Assembly: GCF_003589595.1 (NCBI RefSeq)
Contig: NW_020653750.1
Location: 1,838,451 to 1,902,450, forward strand
Direction: 5' to 3'
DNA length: 64,000 bases
Origin: Hyposmocoma kahamanoa
Lineage: Eukaryota > Arthropoda > Insecta > Lepidoptera > Cosmopterigidae
Shown: piece after piece, positions 26,201 to 34,903 of the stretch
How positions within the stretch are numbered: the first letter of the stretch is position 1
How the letters are laid out: every line of letters starts with the position of its first letter
Translations under genes and position numbers: made by a program
The notes under the pieces: model-generated
Told to the model about the DNA's origin: nothing
The model's input: the letters and a program-made list of their open reading frames with translations, nothing else
The model's database searches: none

Positions 26201-26469
26201 CAGACTCGAAAAAAGCTGAAAAGTCGAAAATACGACAAGAAGAAGCGAGACTGGAGGCGAGACGATTCATAGATCGTAATAGTGAAGGACCTTATAGCGA
26301 GTCTGATGATCAGAAATTTAATGAAGCCTTGAAACAGCAAAGACCACAACTACTACCTCGAACTAAATTACTGAAACGGACGGTCGAAGGAAGTGAGTTA
26401 CCGGAGGATGGACATACATTTGGTCCGTGGTACGATTTGTGGGGTCGGGAAACTGCAGTTTACAAGTAG
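14204..26469 (+). CDS. IRSp53: IRSp53/BAIAP2 homologue (I-BAR + SH3 adaptor), 5' partial
   Basis: Exons by splice consensus and phase: 14204-14279, 17374-17466, 17875-17936, 18894-18965, 20639-20776, 21127-21183, 21273-21464, 22318-22534, 23190-23445, 23706-23874, 24083-24301, 24379-24548, 24669-26469. They join to 3522 nt, an exact multiple of three, ending in TAG. Residues 1-230 of the visible part are an IMD (I-BAR) domain: NILDKFNPGARQM opens it, and MTQERRRYGFVLERQCSL is near-invariant in insect IRSp53. Exon 9 holds an SH3 domain. Family knowledge: the protein binds membrane and actin, induces filopodia-type protrusions, and links Rac/Cdc42 to WAVE/Ena. The visible start is at a codon boundary after an acceptor; family members have about 15 further N-terminal residues in an upstream exon that I could not find in 1-14203. 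Introns are loaded with SINEs and MITEs, but all coding exons are intact. Identification is confident; extra or alternative exons between exons 7 and 8 cannot be excluded. Confidence 0.93.
15826..15925 (+). repeat. Repeat family D fragment
   Basis: Shares GCGCATTTGACCTCC / ATGGAAA ... CAGACAGAGAATTCCACTCG ... GTGCGAATCCTTGAA with 30372-30600, in order. Confidence 0.45.
16071..16352 (+). repeat. SINE-like family A with expanded (TTC)n
   Basis: GTAGCAGTAGAGC is followed at 16086-16115 by about nine TTC units in place of the usual CTTGTGAAAGAGTTCGTC. The copy ends TTGGTGCCATAAAAATAG. Confidence 0.82.
17180..17350 (-). repeat. Foldback family B fragment in IRSp53 intron 1
   Basis: CCATGGGACCTGTAAAGCGC, CAAATATACC and GTTTAATTTCCGGTGTGTAA follow the reverse of family B order. 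It ends 25 bp before the exon 2 acceptor at 17373, so the repeat supplies sequence next to, and perhaps including, the branch-point region. Confidence 0.6.
17996..18292 (-). repeat. SINE-like family A in IRSp53 intron 3
   Basis: Runs from GGTATCAAGTAACGAACAAG to GAGCTCTACTGCTACTAAAA; near full length. Confidence 0.83.
18326..18412 (+). repeat. S2 SINE with internal deletion
   Basis: The head CTGTAGCTCAGTTCGTAGAG passes almost directly to the 3' end GTGGAGTAATTTCACAATAA; the B box is lost. Confidence 0.55.
18440..18485 (-). repeat. SINE-like family A 3' fragment
   Basis: CAACTGACGGGACGAACAAG then CGCCTGGT; broken where SINE S1 begins at 18488. Confidence 0.6.
18488..18797 (-). repeat. tRNA-derived SINE S1 with GAT-repeat tail
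   Basis: On the - strand: AGCCGTGATAGCCTAATGGT (A box), then GGGTTCGAATCC (B box), a body with CTCGGAATTTATGTGCGAAA, and a 3' end GGGTTGATGATGAT. This is a widespread lepidopteran SINE type. It lies in IRSp53 intron 3, antisense to the gene. A sister copy is at 61939. Confidence 0.88.
19518..19740 (+). repeat. tRNA-like SINE (S5) in IRSp53 intron 4
   Basis: Head: ACCTCCGTGGTCGAGTTTTC (A-box-like), GAGTTTGATCTCCGACC (B-box-like). Body: GGTCAGGGTGATTGTGG to GGTGTTGTCTGATATTTATA. Confidence 0.55.
19873..19965 (+). repeat. Repeat family E
   Basis: GGTCACCACTCAGC ... CGGGTTG ... ACGCTGATATTCTGT recurs at 54330-54405 with the same order. Confidence 0.6.
21652..21719. repeat. Hairpin in IRSp53 intron 7
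   Basis: ACAAGTGAAGAAAAGTGGCA at 21652 is inverted at 21693-21719, about 27 bp with two mismatches and a 14-nt loop. Likely a small MITE; transcribed as part of the intron. Confidence 0.65.
21850..21925 (-). repeat. LINE 3' end
   Basis: On the - strand: TTATGGGTCTTTGCTGCCCG, AAATAAATG and an ATTT-type tail, resembling moth jockey-type 3' ends. Confidence 0.4.
23190..23445 (+). CDS. IRSp53: IRSp53 exon 9: SH3 domain
   Basis: The exon is bounded by TATCAG and GTATGT sites, entering with two nucleotides of a split Asp codon and leaving with two of a Thr codon. After about 23 linker residues it reads as one SH3 domain: ALYAYAAAGDNQLSF (the ALYxY peptide-groove strand), QQGDVLALL (RT/n-Src region), GWQYGE (conserved Trp) and GWFPLAY (C-terminal strand with the specificity Pro/Tyr). 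All hallmark aromatic residues are present, so it should bind proline-rich partners. Codon choice is GC-richer than the surrounding introns. The next exon begins at 23706 in matching phase. Confidence 0.93.
24371..24381 (+). other. NAGNAG tandem splice acceptor of IRSp53 exon 12
   Basis: The intron ends TAGCAG before GTAGCACAA. Acceptor use after TAG (24375) or after CAG (24378) keeps the reading frame and differs by one Gln codon. The CAG site was used for the exon model. Tandem NAG acceptors three bases apart are a known source of single-residue isoforms; whether both are used here is inference. Confidence 0.6.
24669..26469 (+). CDS. IRSp53: IRSp53 last exon: long charged C-terminal tail
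   Basis: A 1801-nt terminal exon follows a TATAG acceptor and completes an AGT codon from exon 12. It encodes about 600 residues. The first ~80 include TKSFWKFGRTTSEEI and SLWQHRDIVD, an aromatic/basic segment that looks constrained. Then comes a long low-complexity tail rich in Lys, Glu, Arg, Asp, Ser and Asn, probably disordered. The final residues, GPWYDLWGRETAVYK, are again aromatic and look like a conserved end. Vertebrate BAIAP2 lacks a tail this long. The uninterrupted 1.8 kb frame, in a region where most reading frames are short, supports real coding. I do not recognise a catalytic domain here. Confidence 0.9.
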
Positions 26470-26880
26470 AATAGCTTAGGTTTGCGTTATTTTTAATTAG
26501 CTACTAGATGGTCCTTTGTTTATATTACGTATTATTCATTTTGTTGCTAGTTTTTCTCTACAAGAATTGCTAGAGTTTTGAAATCCGATGTTTTTAATAT
26601 CTTAATATAACCAATATACAATTGTAATTACTCCAAGGTGGTGAAAGTTAGCTGACTTGAATTAACTTATACGATATTTTTGCGCAGGCCACAACAATTT
26701 GCAACGGTGAAGTTAAGGAAAACTCTAACAAATGATCGATCGTCGCCTGCCATTGAGTAAATTAATGTTTAATGTTATTATTTTGTTGTGTAATATTAAT
26801 TGTAAATTAAAAACACCATGTATTTTGTACAGTTATTCATAGTCTAACAAAGAATATATCACATTTTTTATAATAATCAA
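26470..26880 (+). other. IRSp53 3' UTR with candidate poly(A) signal
   Basis: AT-rich sequence follows the TAG stop without a continued reading frame. An ATTAAA hexamer at 26806-26811 is followed by TG/T-rich sequence (TGTATTTTGTAC), which fits a cleavage signal, giving a 3' UTR of roughly 350-370 nt. No canonical AATAAA was seen nearer the stop. Termination position is inference. Confidence 0.4.
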
Positions 26881-27892
26881 CTGTTTGTTTCTTTTATATC
26901 CTTACAGTCAATTTCTTTGAATTTATTAAAATTTTAAGCAAGCAAGATTTCTTTCCTCTTATTACGAGGTAAGCGTGTACCTAGAAAATGAGATAGCGTA
27001 AATTTAGCGAAATAAATATCTAAATGATAACAAACGGGATAAAAAATGTATAACCGTGTGCAGATGACATGATGAAACAGGAGAAAAATCAAAGTCAATT
27101 GGACGAAGACGACAAAGGCCGATGATTTATTATATTTCCGGTGGAGGTAGGCGCAAGTCTGGCTGCTCGAGAAATATTCCCCATGATATGTCACCGTTCC
27201 CTTCCTAAGGGATCGCCGTTCAGCCTCCAATATCTAAAAATATTTTTTTGGACGAATGAAAATATATTTCCTTGTTTGTATTTTTCCATTTGGGGCCACT
27301 ATAGGAAATAGGATTGAATACCTATATTTTGAAGAAAAGAATAATAATTAATGAAACGGAAATTAAGTAAGCAAAGAGATCAAATCAAAAATGGTTTTTG
27401 TTCCTTTAATTAAGGTATATATCATATAATACGATGAATGTCACACATCCAGACACGAATCGGAAAAATTTAATTCAGTAATACGATGACAGTAAAACGA
27501 GAGACAAACTATGTCGGTAAACTTTATTGTTTTAGTGTATTTTATCAGACAAAATTTTATTATTAACTTTAAGACGCTGACAAGCGTCGATGACCTTGAG
27601 CGATAACACGCCTACTATAATTTCTCCAATAAGGTGGCGCCATACGCCCCGATGCGGTAAGAGTGTGGTAGTTGGACCTTCAGCTTGATTTAACATAATA
27701 TTGATTGACGCTAACAGATGGCGTTGTACTTATATACACACATGCTATCAAACCAAAAAATATCAAAGCATATAAGAACTGGACATGTTATGCAACACAA
27801 GAAAAAACCCACACCTCGAGTGAAATTGAGTTATATATTTAGGTAGAACACCAGAAGTGTTCTTTACCTTTATTTTGTTTATTGTCGCGAGA

Positions 27893-28343
27893 GCAGAGTT
27901 CTTTCCAATGGTGGGCAGAGCATAAAACAAAATATCCTAAACTGGCACAGTTAGCACGAGTGTTTTTATGTGCACCTGCAAGCACTGTAGAGCGAGCGGT
28001 GATTTGCCGAAGCGGGTAATGTGTATGCAGAAAAAAGGAACAGGCTATTTATTACCTGAACGCGCAGAAAGCCTTGTAAATATTCCTACATCATAACTTG
28101 CCTCTGTTAAATTATAAATATTAATAATGTAAACTTTCTTTTTAAATTACTAAATTGCTAGAAATTGTTATAATTGTCTACAATTTCTAGTAATAAATCT
28201 CTTTTGAATATTTTAAATATATTGTTGATTTTACTTTATTATGTCTATAGCTGTGACGCTTTATTTTAACCGAGTACTCTTCTCATGAACCGAGTTATTC
28301 GGCCGAGTACCGAGTAGGAAACGAGTACTCGGCGCGTCTCTAG
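27893..28343 (+). mobile_element. hAT transposon 3' relic (C-terminal dimerisation domain and terminal repeat)
   Basis: From 27893 one frame reads FQWWAEHKTKYPKLAQLARV then FLCAPASTVER, the hallmark of the hAT C-terminal dimerisation region. Frameshifts follow, with pieces of AGNVYAEKRNRLLPE and NILHHNLPLLNY. About 200 bp further on, repeated CGAGTACTCGG motifs and an end in GCGCGTCTCTAG (28343) look like a hAT subterminal/terminal repeat. The 5' part and left terminus were not found. Confidence 0.65.
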
Positions 28344-29186
28344 TCTCAAATAACTTACCTATTTATTTCTTCACACTGTTTTTCGAAAGTGACATTTTGT
28401 GGGTTGGTTATAGTTTGCATAACTATGACCAACTACATATCTCGTAAGTATCGTGCTCGACGGCAGACAGCCGATTACAATACAATATAAGTTAATTTGT
28501 CAAAACCATCGCAAAACAGAGGTCTGGCAACGTATCTCACGAACGCAAGCAACGCAGCAGAAGTTTTCAACGTTGCAATTTTACTAAATAATCAAGGACG
28601 CGAACAATAATTTCATTTTTGTTTTGAATACTTTGTGTTTTAGGTTTTAATCCAACCAAAAATATATTTCTTTTTTACTCTCACCTAATGGCTAAACTTG
28701 ACTTTTTTTAAATATTTTGTTTTGATTTCAACGAATTGAAACGAAATATTTACTTATTTACGTTTTTTTTGTGTATGACATTTTTTCACACTGTTAAGTG
28801 GCTGACCATAATTTGCAAGCAAATATTTAACTCGTACTTTAGTAGGCGAAAGTTACTTTTTACTCCTAAATTTGTTATTTGTCTTTTATTTAGAATGAAT
28901 AAAGTGTCAGGATTAAGATAAGTACTATTATACCAACCACACCAAATTTGGTAGTAAGCAAGTTTGGTTTTCCCGAGAAAAATATGTCAAAAAATAACCT
29001 CCAGAGTCTCACTGTAATCCAGTTTTTGTATTACCTATGACAATAAGCAATATTCTAGGATTTTCAAGCTACACTTCAAGATACGTGTTACAGGATGTAC
29101 TATTTTCAAAGTTCCACGTGCTATGTTATCGCCTAAAAACTTACACAAAAACACCATGTTTAAGCGATTTTGGCACCTCATCGCCT

Positions 29187-29793
29187 TAAGAGCGGTTACA
29201 CACGGCAATTTTTAGCAACGATACAAATACGCGTATGGGAAACACGCGATTGCATCGCGACACATACAATTTATAGTCGATTGCAAAGATGCAGTCGCTT
29301 ATGTTGAATCATTAAGAGTCGATACTACCTTAGCTCCAATTCAAATTTTTCCTGTACTAATACGGTTCATTTTGCTTGGGTCGAGCGGCAGAGACACTGG
29401 TTTAATTTCAGAATTCATTTTTTTTACAAACGATATTAAAGCCATTTGAAAATAGTATACGTATTCTATTTAGTTCATTTGATATAAAAATATCATTAGT
29501 ATACATTGACCTAATTGGTAGGTCAATGTTAGTATATCTAAAGCCTATTGAATACAGCGGTTTCCTTGTAAAATTTCGATTTCGATATCCTCAATTTTAC
29601 TAGTTATTTTTTCCAAAGTGGTCGATTCAACACTTTCACTGTTACGCGGAATCAACCAAAGCCATTTGAGGTTGTATAGACTCTTAAAAACATGCATCGC
29701 GATTGCATCGCAATTGTATCACTGCTTAAGTCGCGCGTTTCTGTAAAGATAGACAATTAGCGACTGCATCGCCATGTGTAACCGCTGCTCTTA
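29187..29793. mobile_element. Foldback element G, split by element H
   Basis: Ends TTAAGAGCGGTTACACACGG (29187) and, inverted, TAAGAGCAGCGGTTACACAT (29793) form terminal repeats. Arms carry GCATCGC/GCGATGC and CGATTGCATCG palindromic units. The middle (29312-29687) is a separate element, H. No coding content. Confidence 0.65.
29312..29687 (+). mobile_element. Element H, copy 1 (TTAA-flanked)
   Basis: Starts TTAAGAGTCGATACTACC and ends GGTTGTATAGACTCTTAA, short inverted repeats bounded by TTAA. It aligns end to end with the copy at 54998-55376 on the opposite strand (shared GGTTCATTTTGCTTGGGTCG, CAGCGGTTTCC, CCAAAGCCATTTGAGG blocks, with substitutions). A TTAA target is characteristic of piggyBac-type elements, but the termini are not the usual CCC-type, so class is open. 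A hairpin at 29499-29536 (ACATTGACCTA / TAGGTCAATGT) is extra in this copy. Confidence 0.65.
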
Positions 29794-30371
29794 GTAGGTT
29801 ACAACATTGTGATTTAACATTAATGAGACACGTAAAACCGATACGCACAAAATCTAAATATGATTTTATGTAGTACAAAACTACCATCTTCGAGGATAAC
29901 AGCAATCAATAAAAAAAATTAAGTAAGTATAAAATCCGTGAGTATATAAATTTTCTGTATTTTTAATACACCTAGGAGTACTCAATTATTTTTATAAGAT
30001 ATTTTACTAAGCTATATTTCGTAAGTCTAATTAAAAAACACAACAAAGAATAGCTAAGCAGGCAACAATTTACAAAAATTTTAGCAACTATATATTGTAG
30101 CAAAGTCGTTACTTGATAAGAATCCGCAAACTCGAGTAGCCGTGAAATATTTCAGTGTAATAAACCGAGTCTAAAACTTAGACATGGCTACCGCTAAGCG
30201 AAAGGATATAAAGTTTTCCTCGAATTATGACGTCACATAAAGTTTATTGTGAAGTTTTCCTAAACTTCTAGTGGGTATCTAATGTTCTTATTGAGCGTGA
30301 GTGTTTGTTCTTATTGAGTACCGTGAATGGAGTTACCAGCTCAACCTGGATCTGTTTTTATTAAAAAAATA

Positions 30372-30600
30372 TAAGTACGCATTTCACTTCCGTCTCACAT
30401 GATGGAAAGTGACGATGAGGTAAATGATGAAGCCTGCACACTTAATCACTTTCGCCTTCAAAGTTATACCGTACAGGGAACAAGTCTGCAGGCAGGAAAT
30501 TCCACTCCATAGCTGTTCGCCATATAAATGTGGAAGCATAACGCTTCGTGCGAATCCTTCGAATAACAATATAGGAGTGGACTCCAGCCTGTGTCTAGTT
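30372..30600 (+). repeat. Repeat family D, longer copy
   Basis: Same block order as 15826, with GGAAATTCCACTCCATAGC and GTGCGAATCCTTCGAATAAC. Possibly a piece of a LINE ORF (the + frame at 30424 is open 85 codons), but no motif is recognised. Confidence 0.45.
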
Positions 30601-31171
30601 CATACTCATTTTCATGGCCTGGTGCGTGTGACATTCTCGTTGCAAAGCAAAAACAAATACAATCTCATGAGTCGTCTCTAGAAATCCGATAACAATAACT
30701 ATGTATAATGTGTTTCAATTTGGCTTTTTCTAACTCGGTGAAGGAATGTAAACAAATAACCTTCATTGTCAAAGTGACGTATCATAAATAATAATTTTTT
30801 TACTAGTTCGAGGTTATTATTACGCGTACGTTTATATATTTCATTTATTATTTTGTTTATATTCTACGTATTTATATAAAAATAAAACGCGGTTTCGATA
30901 TCTATGGCATCAAAATCCGTATAAACAAAGGCAGCGAAAGGTTGTGTAACCCTGAAACATTGCCGTTAAGACAAAATTTGAGCACAAGAATTTGTTTTTA
31001 AGAGCTAATGTTATTAAAATTAAATACGGTGTTTTAAAAAGTAACGATTTGATAATATTTTGTTCAAATCTCTTTACAATTCACTCGTAAAGTTTTAGTT
31101 ATATACGATGAAACATGCGATAAATAATCCTATGACTAAACAAGTGTATAAATAAGTACATATATATATAT

Positions 31172-32585
31172 ATATATCGAGTTCTTAGGTTTTCGCGATT
31201 GTTACACATAGGAAATGAAACTATTTTTCCGGATTTATATCGCGTATATTTGTTTTTTTCAAACAAATCGACGTTTCGGACCCTTTACAGGTCCCATGGT
31301 CACAGTTGACTGAGGTGGTACAGTCTTCAACCAGTTATGTCTAATATTGATGCTAACCACCTTATGTTTTCACTATAGTTACAATAGTTATTAATTAAAT
31401 ACCACTTATTAATTTTATTAATTAATTTTATTTATTTATTTATTGCAAACAAGTGTGCTATATTACTAATCTATTAATAAATATTTACAAGTGTTGTCTA
31501 CTGGCAAAAATTTGTGTGACACTTTGTTTTTATATGTTTTCAGTTTTCTATTATTCAATAACTACATAGTGTATTTGCATAAGGATGAAAAATTTCATCG
31601 TAAATAAATAGGCAAACATGAGCATAGCCGTGATTTAAATTCTAATAAGTCTAACAATAGGAAATGAAACTATTTTTCCGGGTTTAAATCGCGTATATTT
31701 GTTCTTTCAAACAAATCGACGTTTCGGGCCCTTTACAGGTGCCATGGCCTAACAGTGGCCCGAAAAAACAAATATACGCCTATTTTAAACCCGGAAAAAT
31801 AATTTCATTTCCTATGTGTAACTATTGTATTTCGTCTGGAAATGTGCGCAATTATATATGCATACAACTACTTTCGTAGAACTAGTTGAACGTATTTGAA
31901 AATATTTTTAAAACACTTATAGGTCAAAACTTACGATCAGGCAAATTTTGCATGATGCGACCGCGTTGCTCGACTCCCTCGAGTGACCCGCCGTTGTTCT
32001 GCGCAAATACATTACATTCGTTGCCCAACTGTGGTAATATACTGCACTTTCTTTATTGAAACTCATCAGCACTACTTTCTTTTTTTCTCAAAACCCCAGC
32101 TGCCAGCACCGCTGTCATCAATGTCCCCCCACGGTCCATAATTAAAACCAGGCTCCCTCTACGCATTTCGACGTCCCCGCCAAATAAACGAGCAAAAGTT
32201 TTTACACTTTTTTTTATTAGACTATAATGTTGTTACATTTATTATAAGCCTCCTAAACTTTTTTTCACGTAAAAAGAGATAAATAATTTATTTTGATGTC
32301 CTACTCATTATTTTCTCAGCAAAATATACACATCAATTACGTACGAATATTCTAAAATAAGGCACTGCTGTAACAATGAAATTATTTGCATTGTTTTTGG
32401 AATACAATTTTTTAAAATAAATTTGTCAGAAGGATATAATATATTTGTTTTTTTTTTTTCAAACAAACGAAAGTTTCGGACCTTTTACCTGTTCCATAGT
32501 CACGTCTGACTGCAGATTTAGGTCCGAAAAAAAAATTTCATTACCTATGTGTAACAATCGCGAAAACCTAAGGAATCGATATTTA
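31172..32585. mobile_element. 1.4-kb element with family B long terminal inverted repeats
   Basis: Left end CTTAGGTTTTCGCGATTGTT then ACACATAGGAAATGAAAC (31186 on). The right end is its inverse, ending TGTGTAACAATCGCGAAAAC CTAAG at 32575. Similarity extends outward to ATATCGA on both sides. Each arm carries the TTTCGGACC / CAGGTCCCATGG block. The interior holds a further foldback copy (31650-31830) and AT-rich DNA without coding capacity. Confidence 0.55.
31650..31832. repeat. Complete foldback family B unit
   Basis: AATAGGAAATGAAACTATTT ... CGCGTATATTTGTTCTTTC ... TTTCGGGCCCTTTACAGGTG is followed by its inverse, ending TTTCATTTCCTATGTGTAAC. The arms are about 75 bp around a short CATGGCC-centred spacer. 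Confidence 0.75.
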
Positions 32586-32961
32586 GAGGACAATGTTATT
32601 TACACTTTTTAGCTTTCGTTTAAAGTTGGTGTCTTGATAACACTTATAATTTTTAAAATGATTCTGTTTTTGGTTTGGCAGTTTTGATTTCTGTTTATTT
32701 GAGAAGCAAGGATGTAATAAGACTAGCTATACCCCTGAAACTTTGGTTTTGTGACTTTCACAGAGGTATTTACAATATCTGCCTATTTACATAGCCATAT
32801 AGTGATATTTACATAATCTCGCAAGGCTACACTTTTCTGGGTTCTTTGTAATAAATTTGTACAGTTTCGGTGGGAATGTACTATTGATTTTAAATGTAAG
32901 GTTTCTTTTTCTTTTTATCTTTAAATAAGAGATACCCGAAAATTGTGTACGTTTTATTAAT

Positions 32962-33051
32962 GGTACAGTCGGTGCCTTCACTTAGGTATCCACTATTTAT
33001 ATAGTACTTAGTAAAAATAGTGGTTACGTAAGTGAGGGCACCGACTGTACC
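32962..33051. mobile_element. Small TA-flanked palindromic MITE (pogo-like ends)
   Basis: An imperfect inverted repeat of about 85 bp has termini CAGTCGGTGCC and GGCACCGACTG, each next to TA. CAGT-type ends with a TA target are typical of pogo/Tigger-like Tc1/mariner elements. It has no coding capacity and lies 140 bp left of the mariner. Confidence 0.65.
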
Positions 33052-33236
33052 CAAACTTAAACTTTTGCTTGTCCTGACCACCAAGGTAAAATTTTTGTAA
33101 AGAAAAGTTTTTTTCATGTGTTTATGTTAGAATTAATTGGAAAATGAGGTTTATAACCCAGAAACAAAAATCGTGTTACTTAGTGTAACAATAGGGGTTA
33201 AAGTATGAAATTGCCGATTTGTACTGAAAATCTAAA

Positions 33237-33336
33237 NNNNNNNNNNNNNNNNNNNNNNNNNNNNNNNNNNNNNNNNNNNNNNNNNNNNNNNNNNNNNNNN
33301 NNNNNNNNNNNNNNNNNNNNNNNNNNNNNNNNNNNN
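33237..33336. other. Assembly gap (100 N)
   Basis: A run of exactly 100 N inside the mariner, a conventional placeholder, so true length there is unknown. Confidence 0.99.
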
Positions 33337-33356
33337 TAAATTTTTAACAAATTTAT

Positions 33357-34376
33357 TTAATCAAAATAGTTGCCATTATTATCTATACATTGCTGCCATC
33401 TAATGGGAAAGTTATTAATGCCTTTGCGATAGAACTCCGACGATCTAGACTGCACAAACTGTGTGAAAGCATTTTGTACTGCCTCCTGGGAAGAAAACTT
33501 CTTGTCACGTAGATAATTGTCCAAATCACGAAAAAAATGGTAGTCCGTTGGAGCAAGGTCTGGTGAATACGGAGGATGACGAATGGTTTCTAACTGCAGT
33601 TCCTGAAGGGTCAAAATGGTTTCTCGTGCGGTGTGAGGTCTCGCGTTGTCGTGGAGCAATAATGGTGAAGATCGATTCATGAGTCGGGGTTGTATTACTG
33701 CTAGTTTTGTCAACATGGTTCGGAGTTCGGCACAATAGACATCTGCCGTTATTGCTTGACCAGATCGGAGAAAACTATAGTGAATAACACCATGCTGAGA
33801 CCACCAAACAGTTACCATTACCTTTTTATTGGTAAGTTTTGCTTTAGGACACTGTTGTGGCATTTGACCTGGGGTCAGCCATTGCATTTTTCTTTTCCGG
33901 TTATCATAAAGAATCCACTTTTCATCACATGTTACAATTCGATCCAATATTCCTTCATTTCTGTACCGGTTCAACAAGGCAACACAAGTTTCAACACGCG
34001 TTTCTTTCTGCAGATCAGTCAAATCATGAGACACCCATTTTTCGTATTTTTTTATTTTATTGATTTGACGCAAGTGAGTCAATATTGTGGGTAAGGTAAC
34101 GTTAAACTATGCCGCTAATTCCTGGGTAGTTTGACTAGGATCGGCTTCCACTATCTCTCTTAATTCATCGTTATTCACCTGTGTGGGCGGTCTTCCTCGT
34201 GACTCGTTCTTTAAGTCGAAATTTCCATCACGAAAGCGTTTAAACCAAAATCGCACGGTGCGTTCATTAGTAGACCCCTCCCCAAACGCAGCATTGATAT
34301 TGCGGGCTGTTTCTGCCGCGTTAGTTCCGCGTCGGAACTCGTATTCAAAAATCACTCGAATTTTCGCAGTATCCAT
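33357..34376 (-). pseudogene. mariner transposase with one internal stop codon
   Basis: The frame runs from ATG at 34376 to the terminal stop at 33357, 339 codons, broken only by a TAG at 34107-34109 (codon 90). N-terminal helix-turn-helix: NERTVRFWFKRFRDGNFDLK followed by the GRPP linker. Catalytic domain: WVSHDL (usually WVPHEL), VTCDEKW (first Asp), LLHDNARPHTA (second Asp) and YSPDLAPTDYHFF (third Asp), with exactly 34 residues between the second and third Asp. All three catalytic residues are kept, and the frame is otherwise clean. The element is therefore a recently disabled copy. Whether the stop is real or a sequencing error beside a gap is open. Confidence 0.93.
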
Positions 34377-34637
34377 CTTTCTTGTCTAAATTGAATAACA
34401 AAAACAATTGAAAGTCGATATTCAAATGTTTCAAATTTAAAAAAAAAAAATCACAGAAACCATTTGAAAAAAGTTTCATTCGAAAACCTCAAACCATGAA
34501 GATTCTATGAAAATTCAAAGAACCTATTGCAATAAAACGGCAATTTCATACTTTAACCCCTATACTCATAGATATGGGAATATATATTATATAATTTACA
34601 ACCACGAATGAAACACATGAATTTTAGGAACTGCTAT

Positions 34638-34903
34638 TTATCTCAAAACTCACACGTCAAAACAACGCATTTCATAGACAACCATCGAATACATCATCTC
34701 CATCACCCTTAGTTGGGGAACCTACAGGAGGAAATATACAATAACTTTAAAAGTAAGTGCACAAGCAACAAGTATCAAAAGGATGGTTTTATCAAATCTT
34801 ATAATGAATTTTCTTTTTAGGTCTTAAAACTTCCGTGGGTGAACCACTCAAAACTCACACGTCAAGACGACGCACGTCATAAACAACCAACGAATAGATA
34901 AAA
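34638..34903 (+). repeat. 55-bp direct repeat pair
   Basis: ACTCACACGTCAAAACAACG ... CATAGACAACCATCGAATA (34638-34692) recurs as ACTCACACGTCAAGACGACG ... CATAAACAACCAACGAATA (34846-34903), about 200 bp apart, right of the mariner. Confidence 0.65.

Larger units (their letters stand above)
33194..34560 (-). mobile_element. mariner-family (DD34D) transposon, nearly full length
   Basis: Terminal inverted repeats are identical over 23 bp, beginning GGGGTTAAAGTATGAAATTG at both ends (33194 on +, 34560 on -). TA dinucleotides at 33192-33193 and 34561-34562 are the expected target-site duplication. The element spans 1367 positions, but 100 are an assembly gap (33237-33336) just inside the left end. 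It carries a transposase reading leftward. Size, TIR, TA target and transposase all agree with Tc1/mariner, mariner clade. Confidence 0.93.

Noticed and set aside
26934..27230. 98-codon frame on the minus strand
   Set aside because: True ATG but no recognised motif, AT-biased composition, no promoter or splice evidence.
31158..31178. TA dinucleotide run
   Set aside because: Short microsatellite, ordinary in AT-rich DNA.
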